Shown piece by piece: positions 25,169-33,044 of a stretch of 64,000 nt of DNA. Location: positions 186,001-250,000 of the forward strand of contig NZ_AUEK01000007.1 in assembly GCF_000425945.1 (NCBI RefSeq), written 5' to 3'. The notes under the pieces are model-generated. The model was given only the letters and a program-made list of their open reading frames with translations, was not told the origin of the DNA and did not search any database. Source of the DNA: Candidatus Solirubrobacter pratensis (GTDB taxonomy: Bacteria; Actinomycetota; Thermoleophilia; Solirubrobacterales; Solirubrobacteraceae). Both the position numbers and the translations under genes were made by a program. How positions within the stretch are numbered: position 1 is the stretch's first letter; every line of letters starts with the position of its first letter.

Positions 25169-26117
25169 CGGCGTCCAGCAGCAGCAGGACCGGCTCGCGG
25201 TTGCGCGCGACCTCGTCCTCGAAGCGGGCGGGATAGAAGTCGTCCCTGGGCCCGAGCTCGAACGTGTAGGCGAGGATCCGGTAGCGGCCCCAGAGCCAGT
25301 CGGGCAGCTCGCCGGCCGCGACATACAGGTCGCTCGACTGCTCCGCGGTGTAGCCGTTGGCGCGCGCGAGCCTGCGCCCGAGTCGCGCCAGCCGCCGGTG
25401 CTGGGCCGCCGTCATGTCCTTCGCGCTGTCCGCCCGCGTGTAGCCGAACGGCCACAGGACCAGCTCGGCGGCGCTGTGGAAGTCGATCGCCGCCTTTATC
25501 TGCTGGACGCCGGCGATCCGGCGGCTGTTGATGAACGCGCGCAGCGCGCGCGTCTCGGGCGCCGAGAACGGCCTGCCGCCGCGGTAGGCCTCCGCCCGCG
25601 GCCGCCGGCTGACAATGCCGCAGCAGCCCCAGTGATAGCCCCAGTTGCGGTTGAGGTCGGTGCCGTCCGGCGGCTGGCGGTTCTTGCGCCAGAAGCGCGG
25701 CCGCTCGCCGGCCCAGTCGTACTCGCTCCCGTCGGGGTTCAGGTTGAAGACGAGCCACACCTCGGTGCGCGAGACCAGGTCCACGACACGCGGGTCGCCG
25801 CTGGTGAGCTGGTCGAGCAGGTACAGGCCCTGCTCGACCGTGATGTGCTCGCGCGCGTGCTGGCCGAACACCAGCAGCACCTCGGGCTCGAGCTCGTCGA
25901 TCGCGACGTTGTCGGACACCTTGACCGCCCACAGCTCGCGGCCGTCGTAGGAGCGGCCGATCGAGAAGCGGCTGACGATGTCCGGGTGGGCGGCGGCGAC
26001 GGCGTCGATCCGCGCCGTCATCGCCGCGTAGTCGTGGTACCCGGGGAGCGGGTCAGCCCGTGCCGGCGCCGCCGTCCACAGCAGCCACGCCACCGCGAGG
26101 AGGAGTCCGGCCCACAA
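25152..26117 (-). CDS. Secreted M14 zinc carboxypeptidase
   Basis: A 321-residue exported enzyme: signal peptide at residues 1-21 (LLLAVAWLLWTAAPARA), then an M14 domain with zinc ligands in GQHAREHITVE and AIDFHSAAELV, substrate residues in NLNPDGSEY and TDLNRNWGYHWG, and the catalytic glutamate in YTFELGPRDDFYP. It should remove C-terminal residues from peptides or peptidoglycan stems. The start lies 65 bases inside the end of the EamA gene, so the two are probably one operon. Confidence 0.9.
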   Translation of the reverse strand: MWAGLLLAVAWLLWTAAPARADPLPGYHDYAAMTARIDAVAAAHPDIVSRFSIGRSYDGRELWAVKVSDNVAIDELEPEVLLVFGQHAREHITVEQGLYLLDQLTSGDPRVVDLVSRTEVWLVFNLNPDGSEYDWAGERPRFWRKNRQPPDGTDLNRNWGYHWGCCGIVSRRPRAEAYRGGRPFSAPETRALRAFINSRRIAGVQQIKAAIDFHSAAELVLWPFGYTRADSAKDMTAAQHRRLARLGRRLARANGYTAEQSSDLYVAAGELPDWLWGRYRILAYTFELGPRDDFYPARFEDEVARNREPVLLLLDAATRLP

Positions 26118-26976
26118 GTCGCCGCAGACTCGCGCGCGGCGGCTTGACTGTCAAGCCGAGCCCGGCGAGCACGACGGCGGCGCCCGCCAGCTCCGCCGCG
26201 GTGGGGACCTCGGAGAGCAGGACCCAGGCCGACGCGATGCCGACGACCGGGACCAGCAGCGCGAACGGCACGACCTGCGAAGCGGGATGGCGGGCCAGCA
26301 GCGTGGTCCAGGCGCCGAAGCCGAAGAACGTCGAGACGATGACGACGAACAGCAGCGCCGCGACCGCCTCGGCGTCGAGCGTGCTGAACGCCGCGCCGAT
26401 CCCGTGCTCGCTGAGGAGGGCGAGCCCGAGCAGCGGGACCGGCGGGACGAGGCTCGACCACACGAGCATGCCGAGCGGGTGGGGGGAGCTGGCCTTGCGG
26501 CTGGCGACGTTGCCGATGCCCCACGAGAGCGCGGAGAGCACGACGAGCCCGAGCGCGCCGAGCGGGACCGCCTCGGCGCGGCCGGCCGCGATGATGCCGA
26601 TGCCGCCGAACGCGAGCAGTCCGCCGGCGATCTGGACCGGCTTCGGCCGCTCGCCCAGGAAGATCACCGCCAGGACGACGGTGAACGCGACCTGGAGCTG
26701 GATCACGAGCGACGCCAGTCCAGCCGGCACGCCCTGGTCGATGCCGAGGAAGAGGAAGCCGAACTGCCCGGCCGACATGAACAGGCCGACGGCGATCACG
26801 TACCTCAGCGGGACGCCGGGGCGCGGGACGAACGGCAGGGCGAGCGCGACGAGGACGAAGCGCAGCGCGGCGAAGAGCAGGGGAGGGAAGTGCTCAAGGC
26901 CGACGTGGATGACGACGAAGTTGACGCCCCAGATGGCGGCGACGGAGGCGGCGAGCAAGGCGTGGCGGCGGGGCAT
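26053..26976 (-). CDS. EamA/DMT-family transporter
   Basis: A 307-residue protein with ten hydrophobic helices in two EamA repeats (AAIWGVNFVVIHVGL...FLGERPKPVQIAGGLLAFGGI and the second SALSWGIGNVASRKA...LLSEVPTAAELAGAAVVL). Members export amino acids or other small metabolites; the substrate is unknown. It diverges from a LysR-type gene 72 bases away, a common arrangement in which the regulator controls the exporter. Confidence 0.87.
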   Translation of the reverse strand: MPRRHALLAASVAAIWGVNFVVIHVGLEHFPPLLFAALRFVLVALALPFVPRPGVPLRYVIAVGLFMSAGQFGFLFLGIDQGVPAGLASLVIQLQVAFTVVLAVIFLGERPKPVQIAGGLLAFGGIGIIAAGRAEAVPLGALGLVVLSALSWGIGNVASRKASSPHPLGMLVWSSLVPPVPLLGLALLSEHGIGAAFSTLDAEAVAALLFVVIVSTFFGFGAWTTLLARHPASQVVPFALLVPVVGIASAWVLLSEVPTAAELAGAAVVLAGLGLTVKPPRASLRRLVGRTPPRGGVAAVDGGAGTG

Positions 26977-27048
26977 GGCGGCGACGATGACGGCCGCGAC
27001 CCGCAAGAGCGAGTGGACTTTCTGGACCTGACCCGTAACATCCGCTTC

Positions 27049-28023
27049 ATGGTGGACCTTCGTCGCCTGCGAGCTCTGCGCGCCGTCGCCGATCACGGGA
27101 CGCTCGCGGCGGCGGCCGATGCGCTGCACCTGACGCCCTCGGCCGTCTCCCAGCAGCTCGCCGCGCTCGAGCGCGACGTCCAGCGCCCGCTGCTCGAGCC
27201 CGACGGGCGCAGCGTGCGCCTCACCCCAGCGGCTCGCGTGCTGCTCGAGCACGCCGACATGCTGTTCGCGCAGCTGGAGCGGCTGGAGGGCGACCTGGCG
27301 GCGGCCGGCGGCGAGCCGCGCGGGGAGATCCGCGTCGTCGGGTTCCCGACGGCGCTGGCGGGCCTGCTGGCGCCCGCCGCCCGCATCCTCCGTCGGGAGA
27401 CGCCCGGGGTGACGCTGCGCATCCTCGAGCTCGAGACGCCGCAGGCGGTCGAGGCGATGGCCCGCCGCGACGCGGAGCTGATGCTCGGCATGGAGTGCTC
27501 CGCGGCGCCCCAGATCGGCGACACGCGCTGGCACCGCGAGGACCTGATCGGCGACAGGCTGGACGCCGTGCTGCCCGCCGATCACCCGCTCGCCGGCCGC
27601 GCATGGATCGCGCTCGAGGAGCTGGCGCGCGAGGAGTGGGTCGCGCCGCCGGTCGGCTGGTCGTGCGACGAGGTCTTCCACGCGGGGTGCCGCGCCGCCG
27701 GGTTCTCGCCGCGGATCGCGCACCGCGCGGGCGACTGGCAGGCGACCATGGGGCTCGTCGCGGCCGACCTGGGCATCTCCCTTGTCCCGCGCCTCGCGCA
27801 GACCACGCCGCCGCCCGGCGTCGTCGTGATCCCGCTGTCCGGCGTCCCGCCCAAGCGCCACGTGTTCGCCGCGTGCCGGGCGGGCGCCGAGGCCGCGCCG
27901 GCGATGCGGGCGCTGCTCGACGCGCTGCAGCAGGCAGCGCAGCGCCCGGCACATCTGATCGCCGGCGAGGGCTCGCGTCGCTGGGAGTACTCGCCTGCGG
28001 CTCGTACTCCCGCCGCGCGATGA
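27049..28023 (+). CDS. LysR-type transcriptional regulator
   Basis: A 324-residue regulator. The N-terminal helix-turn-helix reads LRRLRALRAVADHGTLAAAADALHL then TPSAVSQQLAALER; the rest is a periplasmic-binding-protein-like effector domain (about 90-300). The ATG at 27049 is preceded by TAACAT with a seven-base gap. It probably controls the divergent EamA exporter. The final 25 residues are less conserved, and the stop overlaps the HAD gene ATG by four bases. Confidence 0.87.
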   Translation: MVDLRRLRALRAVADHGTLAAAADALHLTPSAVSQQLAALERDVQRPLLEPDGRSVRLTPAARVLLEHADMLFAQLERLEGDLAAAGGEPRGEIRVVGFPTALAGLLAPAARILRRETPGVTLRILELETPQAVEAMARRDAELMLGMECSAAPQIGDTRWHREDLIGDRLDAVLPADHPLAGRAWIALEELAREEWVAPPVGWSCDEVFHAGCRAAGFSPRIAHRAGDWQATMGLVAADLGISLVPRLAQTTPPPGVVVIPLSGVPPKRHVFAACRAGAEAAPAMRALLDALQQAAQRPAHLIAGEGSRRWEYSPAARTPAAR

Positions 28024-28652
28024 GCTCGGCGTTCGTGTTCGACCTCGACGGCGTCCTGGTGGACTCCGAGCAGGCGTGGGACGCCGCGCGCAAGGACATC
28101 GTCGCCGGCAACGGGGGCGCCTGGCGCGAGGGCGCCGAGCGCGACATGCTGGGGATGTCCTCGAAGGAATGGCCGGTCTACCTCGTCGAGGAGCTCGGCG
28201 TCCGGATGACGCCTGAGGAGGTCAACCGCGCCGTCGTCGACGCGATGCTGCAAGGTTACGAGCGGCGGCTGCCGCTGCTGCCGGGGGCGCGCGAGGCCGT
28301 CGAGCGCGTGGCGGCGCGGGTGCCGATCGGCCTCGCGTCGTCCTCCAACCGCGAGGTGATCGACGTCGTGCTGGACCGCATGGGCGTTGCGGAGCTGTTC
28401 GGAGCGACCGTCTCATCCGAGGAGGTCGCGCGCGGCAAGCCTGCGCCCGACGTCTACCTCGAAGCGGCGCGCCGGCTCGGCATCGATCCCGCGGCAGCCA
28501 CCGCGGTCGAGGACTCCGAGAACGGCATCCGCTCCGCGCATGCCGCCGGCATGCGCGTCGTCGCGATCCCCAACCCGCACTTCCCGCCCGCCCCCGAGGC
28601 GCTGCGGCTGGCCGGCGAGGTCCTGCCCGGCCTGGACCGGCTGATGCCCTAG
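28020..28652 (+). CDS. HAD-superfamily phosphatase (beta-phosphoglucomutase-like)
   Basis: A 210-residue haloacid dehalogenase-type hydrolase with motif I FDLDGVLVDSE, a helical cap, motif II IGLASSSNREV, motif III lysine in RGKPAPDVYLEAA and motif IV EDSENGI. It dephosphorylates a small sugar phosphate or similar substrate, or acts as a mutase. Translation is coupled to the LysR gene by an ATGA overlap, so the pair may be co-regulated. Confidence 0.87.
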   Translation: MSSAFVFDLDGVLVDSEQAWDAARKDIVAGNGGAWREGAERDMLGMSSKEWPVYLVEELGVRMTPEEVNRAVVDAMLQGYERRLPLLPGAREAVERVAARVPIGLASSSNREVIDVVLDRMGVAELFGATVSSEEVARGKPAPDVYLEAARRLGIDPAAATAVEDSENGIRSAHAAGMRVVAIPNPHFPPAPEALRLAGEVLPGLDRLMP

Positions 28653-28655
28653 CCG

Positions 28656-28991
28656 CTAGGCGGCCGAGAAGGCGGACTCGCGCGACGCGTGCAGCGTGAA
28701 GCGTGAAGCGGTTCCGGTGATCTCCAGCAGGCGCCGCACCGGCCCGTCCGGTGCTACGACGTGCAGGCGCTTCCCCGACGCTTCAAGCTGCTGCGCCGCG
28801 CGCAGGATCGTGCCCAGCGCGCTCGAGTCGATGAAGTCCACCCGGACCAGATCCAGGACGACGGCGTCCTGCGGGCCGGCGGCCGACATGGCGAAGATCG
28901 CGCTCATCTCAGAGGTGGCGGCGAGGTCCAACTCGCCGCCGGCGACGATCAGGTGGCTGCCGTCGACAGGGTCGTGGTCGAGGGTGAACAT
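28656..28991 (-). CDS. STAS-domain anti-sigma factor antagonist-like protein
   Basis: A 111-residue single STAS domain. The phosphorylatable serine is in DFIDSSALGTIL, as in SpoIIAA/RsbV-type antagonists that switch anti-sigma kinases. No kinase or sigma partner is next to it. TAGCGT lies six bases before the ATG on the minus strand, which suggests a leaderless message. This is the last clear host gene before the junction with the phage-like element. Confidence 0.86.
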   Translation of the reverse strand: MFTLDHDPVDGSHLIVAGGELDLAATSEMSAIFAMSAAGPQDAVVLDLVRVDFIDSSALGTILRAAQQLEASGKRLHVVAPDGPVRRLLEITGTASRFTLHASRESAFSAA

Positions 28992-29074
28992 GCGCGCACG
29001 CTACCTCAGCGTCCAGGAGTGGGTCATTTTTGGCTCTACAGCGTCCTTTCCGGACTAACGGGCCGATCGGTTTC

Positions 29075-29162
29075 GGGGAAAAGTGGGCAGTTTGGGCTGG
29101 GTTTGTGGGCAGCCCCCATTTACCGCTCCCACTTTCCCGGGGCCTCCCCACTTTCCCGGGGC
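29075..29162. repeat. Direct and inverted repeats at the host/element junction
   Basis: CCCACTTTCCCGGGGC occurs twice, at 29128-29143 and 29147-29162, and a near inverted copy (GGGGAAAAGTGGG) lies at 29075-29087. The 195-base gap 28992-29186 has no gene. It separates high-GC host genes from the low-GC, short-gene block, so the repeats may belong to the end of the element, a recombinase site or a transcription terminator array. No duplicate was seen elsewhere in the window. Confidence 0.5.
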
Positions 29163-29186
29163 GAAGAGTCTCTCACGTACGCGCCA

Positions 29187-29600
29187 CTAGGGGCTGCGAG
29201 GTGATTGCTCGCGGTACGGCGGCCCCTTGCGCGCGTCCATGAAGCGCAGGACGTTCCGCCGATGGACCCGGCGGCGCAGGGGCAGCGGCGCGTAGTAGAT
29301 GCCGAGGACGGGATTGGGGGGCACGTGGACCGGCTGGAAGGTCGCCATGCGCTCGACCAGCCCGCCGACGTTGTGCGCCTCGATCAGCGCGTGGCACTCC
29401 TCGCACGCCGACCAGTCGTCGTCGGAGCGGTTCACGCCGCCGGGGTGCTGGCCGACGATCTCCATCTCGGCCGCCGGGTAGCCCCACGTAGGATCCGGCG
29501 CCAGGCAGAAGTCGCAGACGATCTGGTGGTCGGCCCGGCGGACGTAGGTGCGGCCGTTCTCTTCGTAGCGCTCGTAGAGCGGGTCGTAGTCGTTGCTCAC
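29187..29600 (-). CDS. Unknown element protein with two CxxC pairs
   Basis: A 137-residue protein, first gene of the element. CDFC and CEEC pairs 40 residues apart suggest one zinc-binding knuckle. A basic tail (RRRVHRRNVLRF) follows. The GTG start overlaps the stop of the upstream gene as GTGA, so it is the last gene of a leftward operon that begins at 34552. I do not recognise the family. Confidence 0.65.
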   Translation of the reverse strand: MSNDYDPLYERYEENGRTYVRRADHQIVCDFCLAPDPTWGYPAAEMEIVGQHPGGVNRSDDDWSACEECHALIEAHNVGGLVERMATFQPVHVPPNPVLGIYYAPLPLRRRVHRRNVLRFMDARKGPPYREQSPRSP

Positions 29601-30121
29601 AGGCTCGCCATCGCACGCTTGAGCGGGTCGAGGAGCATCCCCTGTGTTATCCCGATCTCCTGCCACCGGCCGTACTGCGGAGGGGCCAGGGGGCTCCGGG
29701 TGATCTTCGATCCATAGCTCGTCTGCTCGGTGCGCGAGAGGCAGATCAGATGAAGCCACTCTGTGCGGTTGGGGGCCTGGCTGGCGTTGGGCAGGCGGGC
29801 CGGACGCATGTTGTGACCGACGATCATCGCCTGCTCGTCGGGCGTCAGCTTGTCCATCTCGAACGTCGCCATGTAGGCCGTCGTCTCCAGGCAGATGAAC
29901 TCCGGCCTGCCGATGAGCGTGACGTCCGCAATGACCTCCGCGAGGAGGTTCTTGGTCGTCTCGGACGAGAAGGCGTGGCGGGGAATGGGCACCCGGCGAA
30001 TCTTGTCGTCCGCGATGCGGAAGAAGTAGGCGGGGTCCACGTCGCCCTCAGGATCGCTGACGTTCTCCATCTCCGGCGCGAGCATGTACTGCACGCGCTT
30101 GATGAACTGGTCGAGCCTCAC
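29597..30121 (-). CDS. Unknown element protein
   Basis: A 174-residue protein without recognised domains: mixed alpha/beta composition, no membrane segment, N-terminal RLDQFIKRVQYMLAPEM. It lies one base from its upstream neighbour and overlaps the downstream gene by four bases, so coding is supported by operon packing. Confidence 0.68.
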   Translation of the reverse strand: MRLDQFIKRVQYMLAPEMENVSDPEGDVDPAYFFRIADDKIRRVPIPRHAFSSETTKNLLAEVIADVTLIGRPEFICLETTAYMATFEMDKLTPDEQAMIVGHNMRPARLPNASQAPNRTEWLHLICLSRTEQTSYGSKITRSPLAPPQYGRWQEIGITQGMLLDPLKRAMASL

Positions 30122-30430
30122 CTACTGCCCCCTATGGAGGTAGGCGTCCGCGAGCGCCCACGCCGTGTAGCTCGCCTGGCAGGCCCGGTGTTCGCAGACC
30201 TCGTACTCGTCGCAGACCGCGCCCGCTTGCTCGCGGATCTTCTCCAACACGTCTACGGCCCCCGCGTGCTGTTGACGGGCGGCTTCCGCCGCGATCTTCG
30301 CCGTCCGCGCGGTCTGCAAGGTGTTCCCGAGCGACTTGCTCTGCATGACCAGCGCGTCGTGAATCGCCAGCGCCAGCGGATCGTCCTCGTGCCATTCACG
30401 CCCAATAACCGGCATTCCGGACAACGTCAC
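30122..30430 (-). CDS. Unknown element protein, helical
   Basis: A 102-residue mostly helical protein (LALAIHDALVMQSKSLGNTLQ, TAKIAAEAARQQHAGAVDVLEKI) with CEHRAC near the C terminus. The GTG at 30430 overlaps the stop of the upstream gene as GTGA. The function is unknown. Confidence 0.65.
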   Translation of the reverse strand: MTLSGMPVIGREWHEDDPLALAIHDALVMQSKSLGNTLQTARTAKIAAEAARQQHAGAVDVLEKIREQAGAVCDEYEVCEHRACQASYTAWALADAYLHRGQ

Positions 30431-31017
30431 GCCGCCGCCTTCACATGTTGCTTGAGGGCGGCCACGAGGTCCGGCGGGAGGTCGGCGGCAGGGTTCTGCC
30501 GCAAGCGGGTGTTCTCGTCCCGCAGCGCGGCGTTCTCGCGCCGGAGACGCGCCAACTCGTCCTGGAGGGACTTCTCGTCCGGCGAGGGAGGGTCGGCGGC
30601 GACCGTCACGGGAGGCTTCGGCCACTCCGTCATGTCATCACGGTTGCTGTTCTTCGGGCGCCCGCCCCTGGGCGTGGAGATCGGATCGCTGGCGTAGGTG
30701 ATGATGCTGAAGTCGCCGTTTGGTGTGGCGAGCGGGGAGACGCGCGACGTAGGCGTGTAGAGGATGTTCCCGTTCAGCCGGACGTAATCGCCGTGACCGC
30801 CAAGCTCGGGCGGGAACACCGGCCCGAAGCGATTGAGATCACGAGCGCGGAAGGCCGCAGCGAGCACCTGCTGTGCATGTTTGCGACCTTCCCTGACCTC
30901 CTCCTCCCTGATGTCCGCCGCATCGAGCACATCGGCCTCGGTGAATATGCCCTCGCGGGCGAACAGACTCCGGGCTGCGGCGGCGACCCTTCGATAGACG
31001 CTCATCTGGGCGCTCAA
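30427..31017 (-). CDS. Unknown element protein with C-terminal coiled coil
   Basis: A 196-residue protein. The N-terminal 45 residues are helical and could be a small DNA-binding unit. A low-complexity middle part (GGRPKNSNRDDMTEWP) follows. Residues 147-175 form a leucine-spaced coiled coil (LQDELARLRRENAALRDENT). It probably dimerises through the coil. A promoter with tandem 12-base repeats lies upstream (31046-31080), so this gene starts a transcript of its own. Confidence 0.65.
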   Translation of the reverse strand: MSAQMSVYRRVAAAARSLFAREGIFTEADVLDAADIREEEVREGRKHAQQVLAAAFRARDLNRFGPVFPPELGGHGDYVRLNGNILYTPTSRVSPLATPNGDFSIITYASDPISTPRGGRPKNSNRDDMTEWPKPPVTVAADPPSPDEKSLQDELARLRRENAALRDENTRLRQNPAADLPPDLVAALKQHVKAAA

Positions 31018-31045
31018 TTTGGTTTCCCCTTGTTCATCGATTTCC

Positions 31046-31080
31046 GCGAAAACTCTAGCGAAAACTCTAAAGAACTACAA
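31046..31080 (-). promoter_or_regulatory. Promoter overlapping a tandem 12-bp repeat
   Basis: On the minus strand TTGTAG (31075-31080), 17 bases, TAGAGT (31052-31057) forms a housekeeping-type promoter. The -10 hexamer lies inside one copy of a perfect tandem repeat GCGAAAACTCTA (31046-31057 and 31058-31069). The repeat resembles CTTAGAGTT-type sites in front of the sigma gene and may be an operator. Confidence 0.6.
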
Positions 31081-31098
31081 GGGATGGCCGATAAGCGG

Positions 31099-31548
31099 TC
31101 AGCGGCCCTTGGACGCCTCCAGATGATGCAGGAACTCCCGCCGCATCATGTTCGCGCTCGTCTCGGGACCCTTCACGAGCGACTTCTTGGCGATAAGGCT
31201 CATGACCATCACGCGGTCGCCATGCGACATGCGGTTGAGGATCGACTGCACGTCCTCGGGCACCTCGCCGCGCATGAGCTTGCGCCCGTCCCGGGTGAGG
31301 CGGTATTGACCGGGGTAGTCGGGATGACGCTGGCAGAAGCCATAGCGGACCATCCACGACATGCGCGTTGCAACGGCATGGCCCGGCTTCTCGCCCACGA
31401 GGTTCAACCGCTCCACGATCTCGCCAGTCGTAGCCCAGCCCTCGCGCGTCGTTACGTCTTCCACGACGTGCAGTAGCTCGCGGTCGGTGTAGTCGGCATT
31501 GCGCAGGTGGGCCGTGTCGGTCCCGTTGCGGCTAGCTAGGGCCGCCAT
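31099..31548 (-). CDS. Winged-helix DNA-binding protein
   Basis: A 149-residue protein. Residues 18-80 look like a winged helix (YTDRELLHVVEDVTTREGW, TTGEIVERLNL, ATRMSWMVRYGFCQRHP, YRLTRDGRKLM). The C-terminal half is helical. It is likely a regulator of the element. The start overlaps the end of the upstream gene by 17 bases. Confidence 0.68.
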   Translation of the reverse strand: MAALASRNGTDTAHLRNADYTDRELLHVVEDVTTREGWATTGEIVERLNLVGEKPGHAVATRMSWMVRYGFCQRHPDYPGQYRLTRDGRKLMRGEVPEDVQSILNRMSHGDRVMVMSLIAKKSLVKGPETSANMMRREFLHHLEASKGR

Positions 31549-32356
31549 TGCTGTCTCCCTTCCATTGGATTGTGGCCGACCTCCCGGGGGAGGAGTCCAC
31601 CTCTACTAGCTCGCTCACGCGGAGCTTTGCCTTCACGCTGCTCAAGTCTCGGTCGGAGAGGTCGCAGGCGCGTGCGAGTGTGCTCCAGCCCCGGACGTGG
31701 CCCTCCTGCTCGATGAAGTCCAGGACGTTACGCATCTGGGGGTCGTCGGGCACAGCAGCGCTCATCTCCTCGTCAGCGGCGCGCTCGGCAGCCGCTATCG
31801 CCTCATCGACCGCGTGACGCTTCAGCACGCGCCAGTACATCAGCATCGACCCGCGATCTCCCGCCTGGCGGCCAGCCTTGCCGATGAACTCAATCGCGCG
31901 GAACCACCGGAACGCTGCCGAGCCCTTGGTCTGGTCCTCCCCGAGAGCCCGGTAAATCTCCGTCTGAGTGACGAGCGGCTCCTGCCCGGCGGCGGCGCGC
32001 TCATCGACCAACTTGAGCACTGCGTCCGCGAACGGCTTGGCCGCCTCCATTGAGATGCCGTGGCCGGTCGCGGTTCCGTTGGCGCGCATGACGTAGGTAC
32101 GACGTGCCGCCTTCTTCTTCGCGGGCTTCTTCCCGGACGCGGCAGGGGCCACCTCGATCTCGGGCGGAAGCTCGACATCCATACCAGCGGACTGGAGGAT
32201 CCCGTGTAGCTGGAGGATGCCCTTCTCCGTCCGCGCGAGCCCGGCCAGGTGCTCGCGGTACTCGTGTATGGCCTCGTCATAGCGCTCGCGGATAGGCGCG
32301 AGCAATTCGGCAAGCCCGAGAGGGTCAAGCACCTCGGGCGTATCAGCGACGCTCAT
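31532..32356 (-). CDS. Winged-helix regulator with N-terminal coiled region
   Basis: A 274-residue protein: helical N terminus (1-60), a Lys/Ala-rich linker (SGKKPAKKKAARRTYVMR), a first DNA-binding-like domain (residues 85-165) and a second winged helix near the C terminus (MRNVLDFIEQEGHVRGWSTLARACDLSDRDLSSVKAKL). On the minus strand TAGAGT lies eight bases before the ATG, so it may be read from a leaderless transcript. It is probably a regulator of the element. Confidence 0.68.
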   Translation of the reverse strand: MSVADTPEVLDPLGLAELLAPIRERYDEAIHEYREHLAGLARTEKGILQLHGILQSAGMDVELPPEIEVAPAASGKKPAKKKAARRTYVMRANGTATGHGISMEAAKPFADAVLKLVDERAAAGQEPLVTQTEIYRALGEDQTKGSAAFRWFRAIEFIGKAGRQAGDRGSMLMYWRVLKRHAVDEAIAAAERAADEEMSAAVPDDPQMRNVLDFIEQEGHVRGWSTLARACDLSDRDLSSVKAKLRVSELVEVDSSPGRSATIQWKGDSNGGPS

Positions 32357-32367
32357 GCGCAGGGACT

Positions 32368-32592
32368 CTAGCGTTGGTTTGCAGGACTTGTCTGCTCATG
32401 GGCCAGCTTTTGAAGCAGTTGGTCCACGTGCTCGCGTAGCGAATGGTCGGGGTCATCCATCCGCGCCTGCGCGCGAGGGTCGAGGAGAGCGTCAATGACG
32501 GGAGAGTACTCATCCCGCAGGCCCGACTGCGTCGGCTCCGGCGCTGACGCCAGGCCGGAAAGGATCGTCCGCGACACGGCGAGTGCGTTCAA
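32368..32592 (-). CDS. Small unknown protein (TTG or GTG start)
   Basis: A 74-residue helical, acidic protein (REHVDQLLQKLAHEQTSP at the end). The TTG at 32592 and the GTG at 32577 are both possible; GAGCGAGG lies just before the TTG. It is not recognised. Upstream, 32593-32795 shows only doubtful short frames and is probably non-coding. Confidence 0.4.
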   Translation of the reverse strand: MNALAVSRTILSGLASAPEPTQSGLRDEYSPVIDALLDPRAQARMDDPDHSLREHVDQLLQKLAHEQTSPANQR

Positions 32593-32795
32593 GCCTCGCT
32601 CACCTGTTCCGGCGCAGCACGCGCAGTTTCCTGGTCCATTGTGCCTCCGTGGATGGGGGCTCCCTGAAGAGCCCCGTCCACAAGCGTGCTGTCGCAGATC
32701 GTCCAGCCTTCGGTCCGGCGTCGGGGGTGGCCACCACATCCCGCGCCTGTGCGCGCGAAGGGTCGCGGGAATCCCTGCCCAACCATGATAGGAGA

Positions 32796-33044
32796 TTAGC
32801 GGGCGTCGCCTTCGCCGGGTACTTTTGTCAGAGTGGAGACGAATTCCGGCGTGACTGCGCCGTTGCTGTCCCACTTCACGTGCGCGAGTGTCGGGTCGCG
32901 TATGGACCCCGGGGCGTAGTAGCGCTCAGGCGTCGGGACGATCTCGCCCGTGCCGGTGATCGTCTTGGGCTCCGCGCCCCGGCGCCCGCGCCACTCCCAG
33001 GTGCTGCTGACGCGCACACCGGGCCTGGCCTCCCAGGACACCAT
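32796..33044 (-). CDS. Small unknown element protein
   Basis: An 82-residue protein with a beta-rich N terminus (GVRVSSTWEWRGRRG) and no known motif. The ATG overlaps the stop of the GHKL gene as ATGA, so it is translated together with it and may encode a partner of that protein. Confidence 0.6.
   Translation of the reverse strand: MVSWEARPGVRVSSTWEWRGRRGAEPKTITGTGEIVPTPERYYAPGSIRDPTLAHVKWDSNGAVTPEFVSTLTKVPGEGDAR

Noticed and set aside
32589..32786. 65-codon frame on the minus strand upstream of the 32368 gene.
   Set aside because: No ribosome binding site, no -10 at the right distance and an unlikely composition. A short peptide at its end cannot be excluded.
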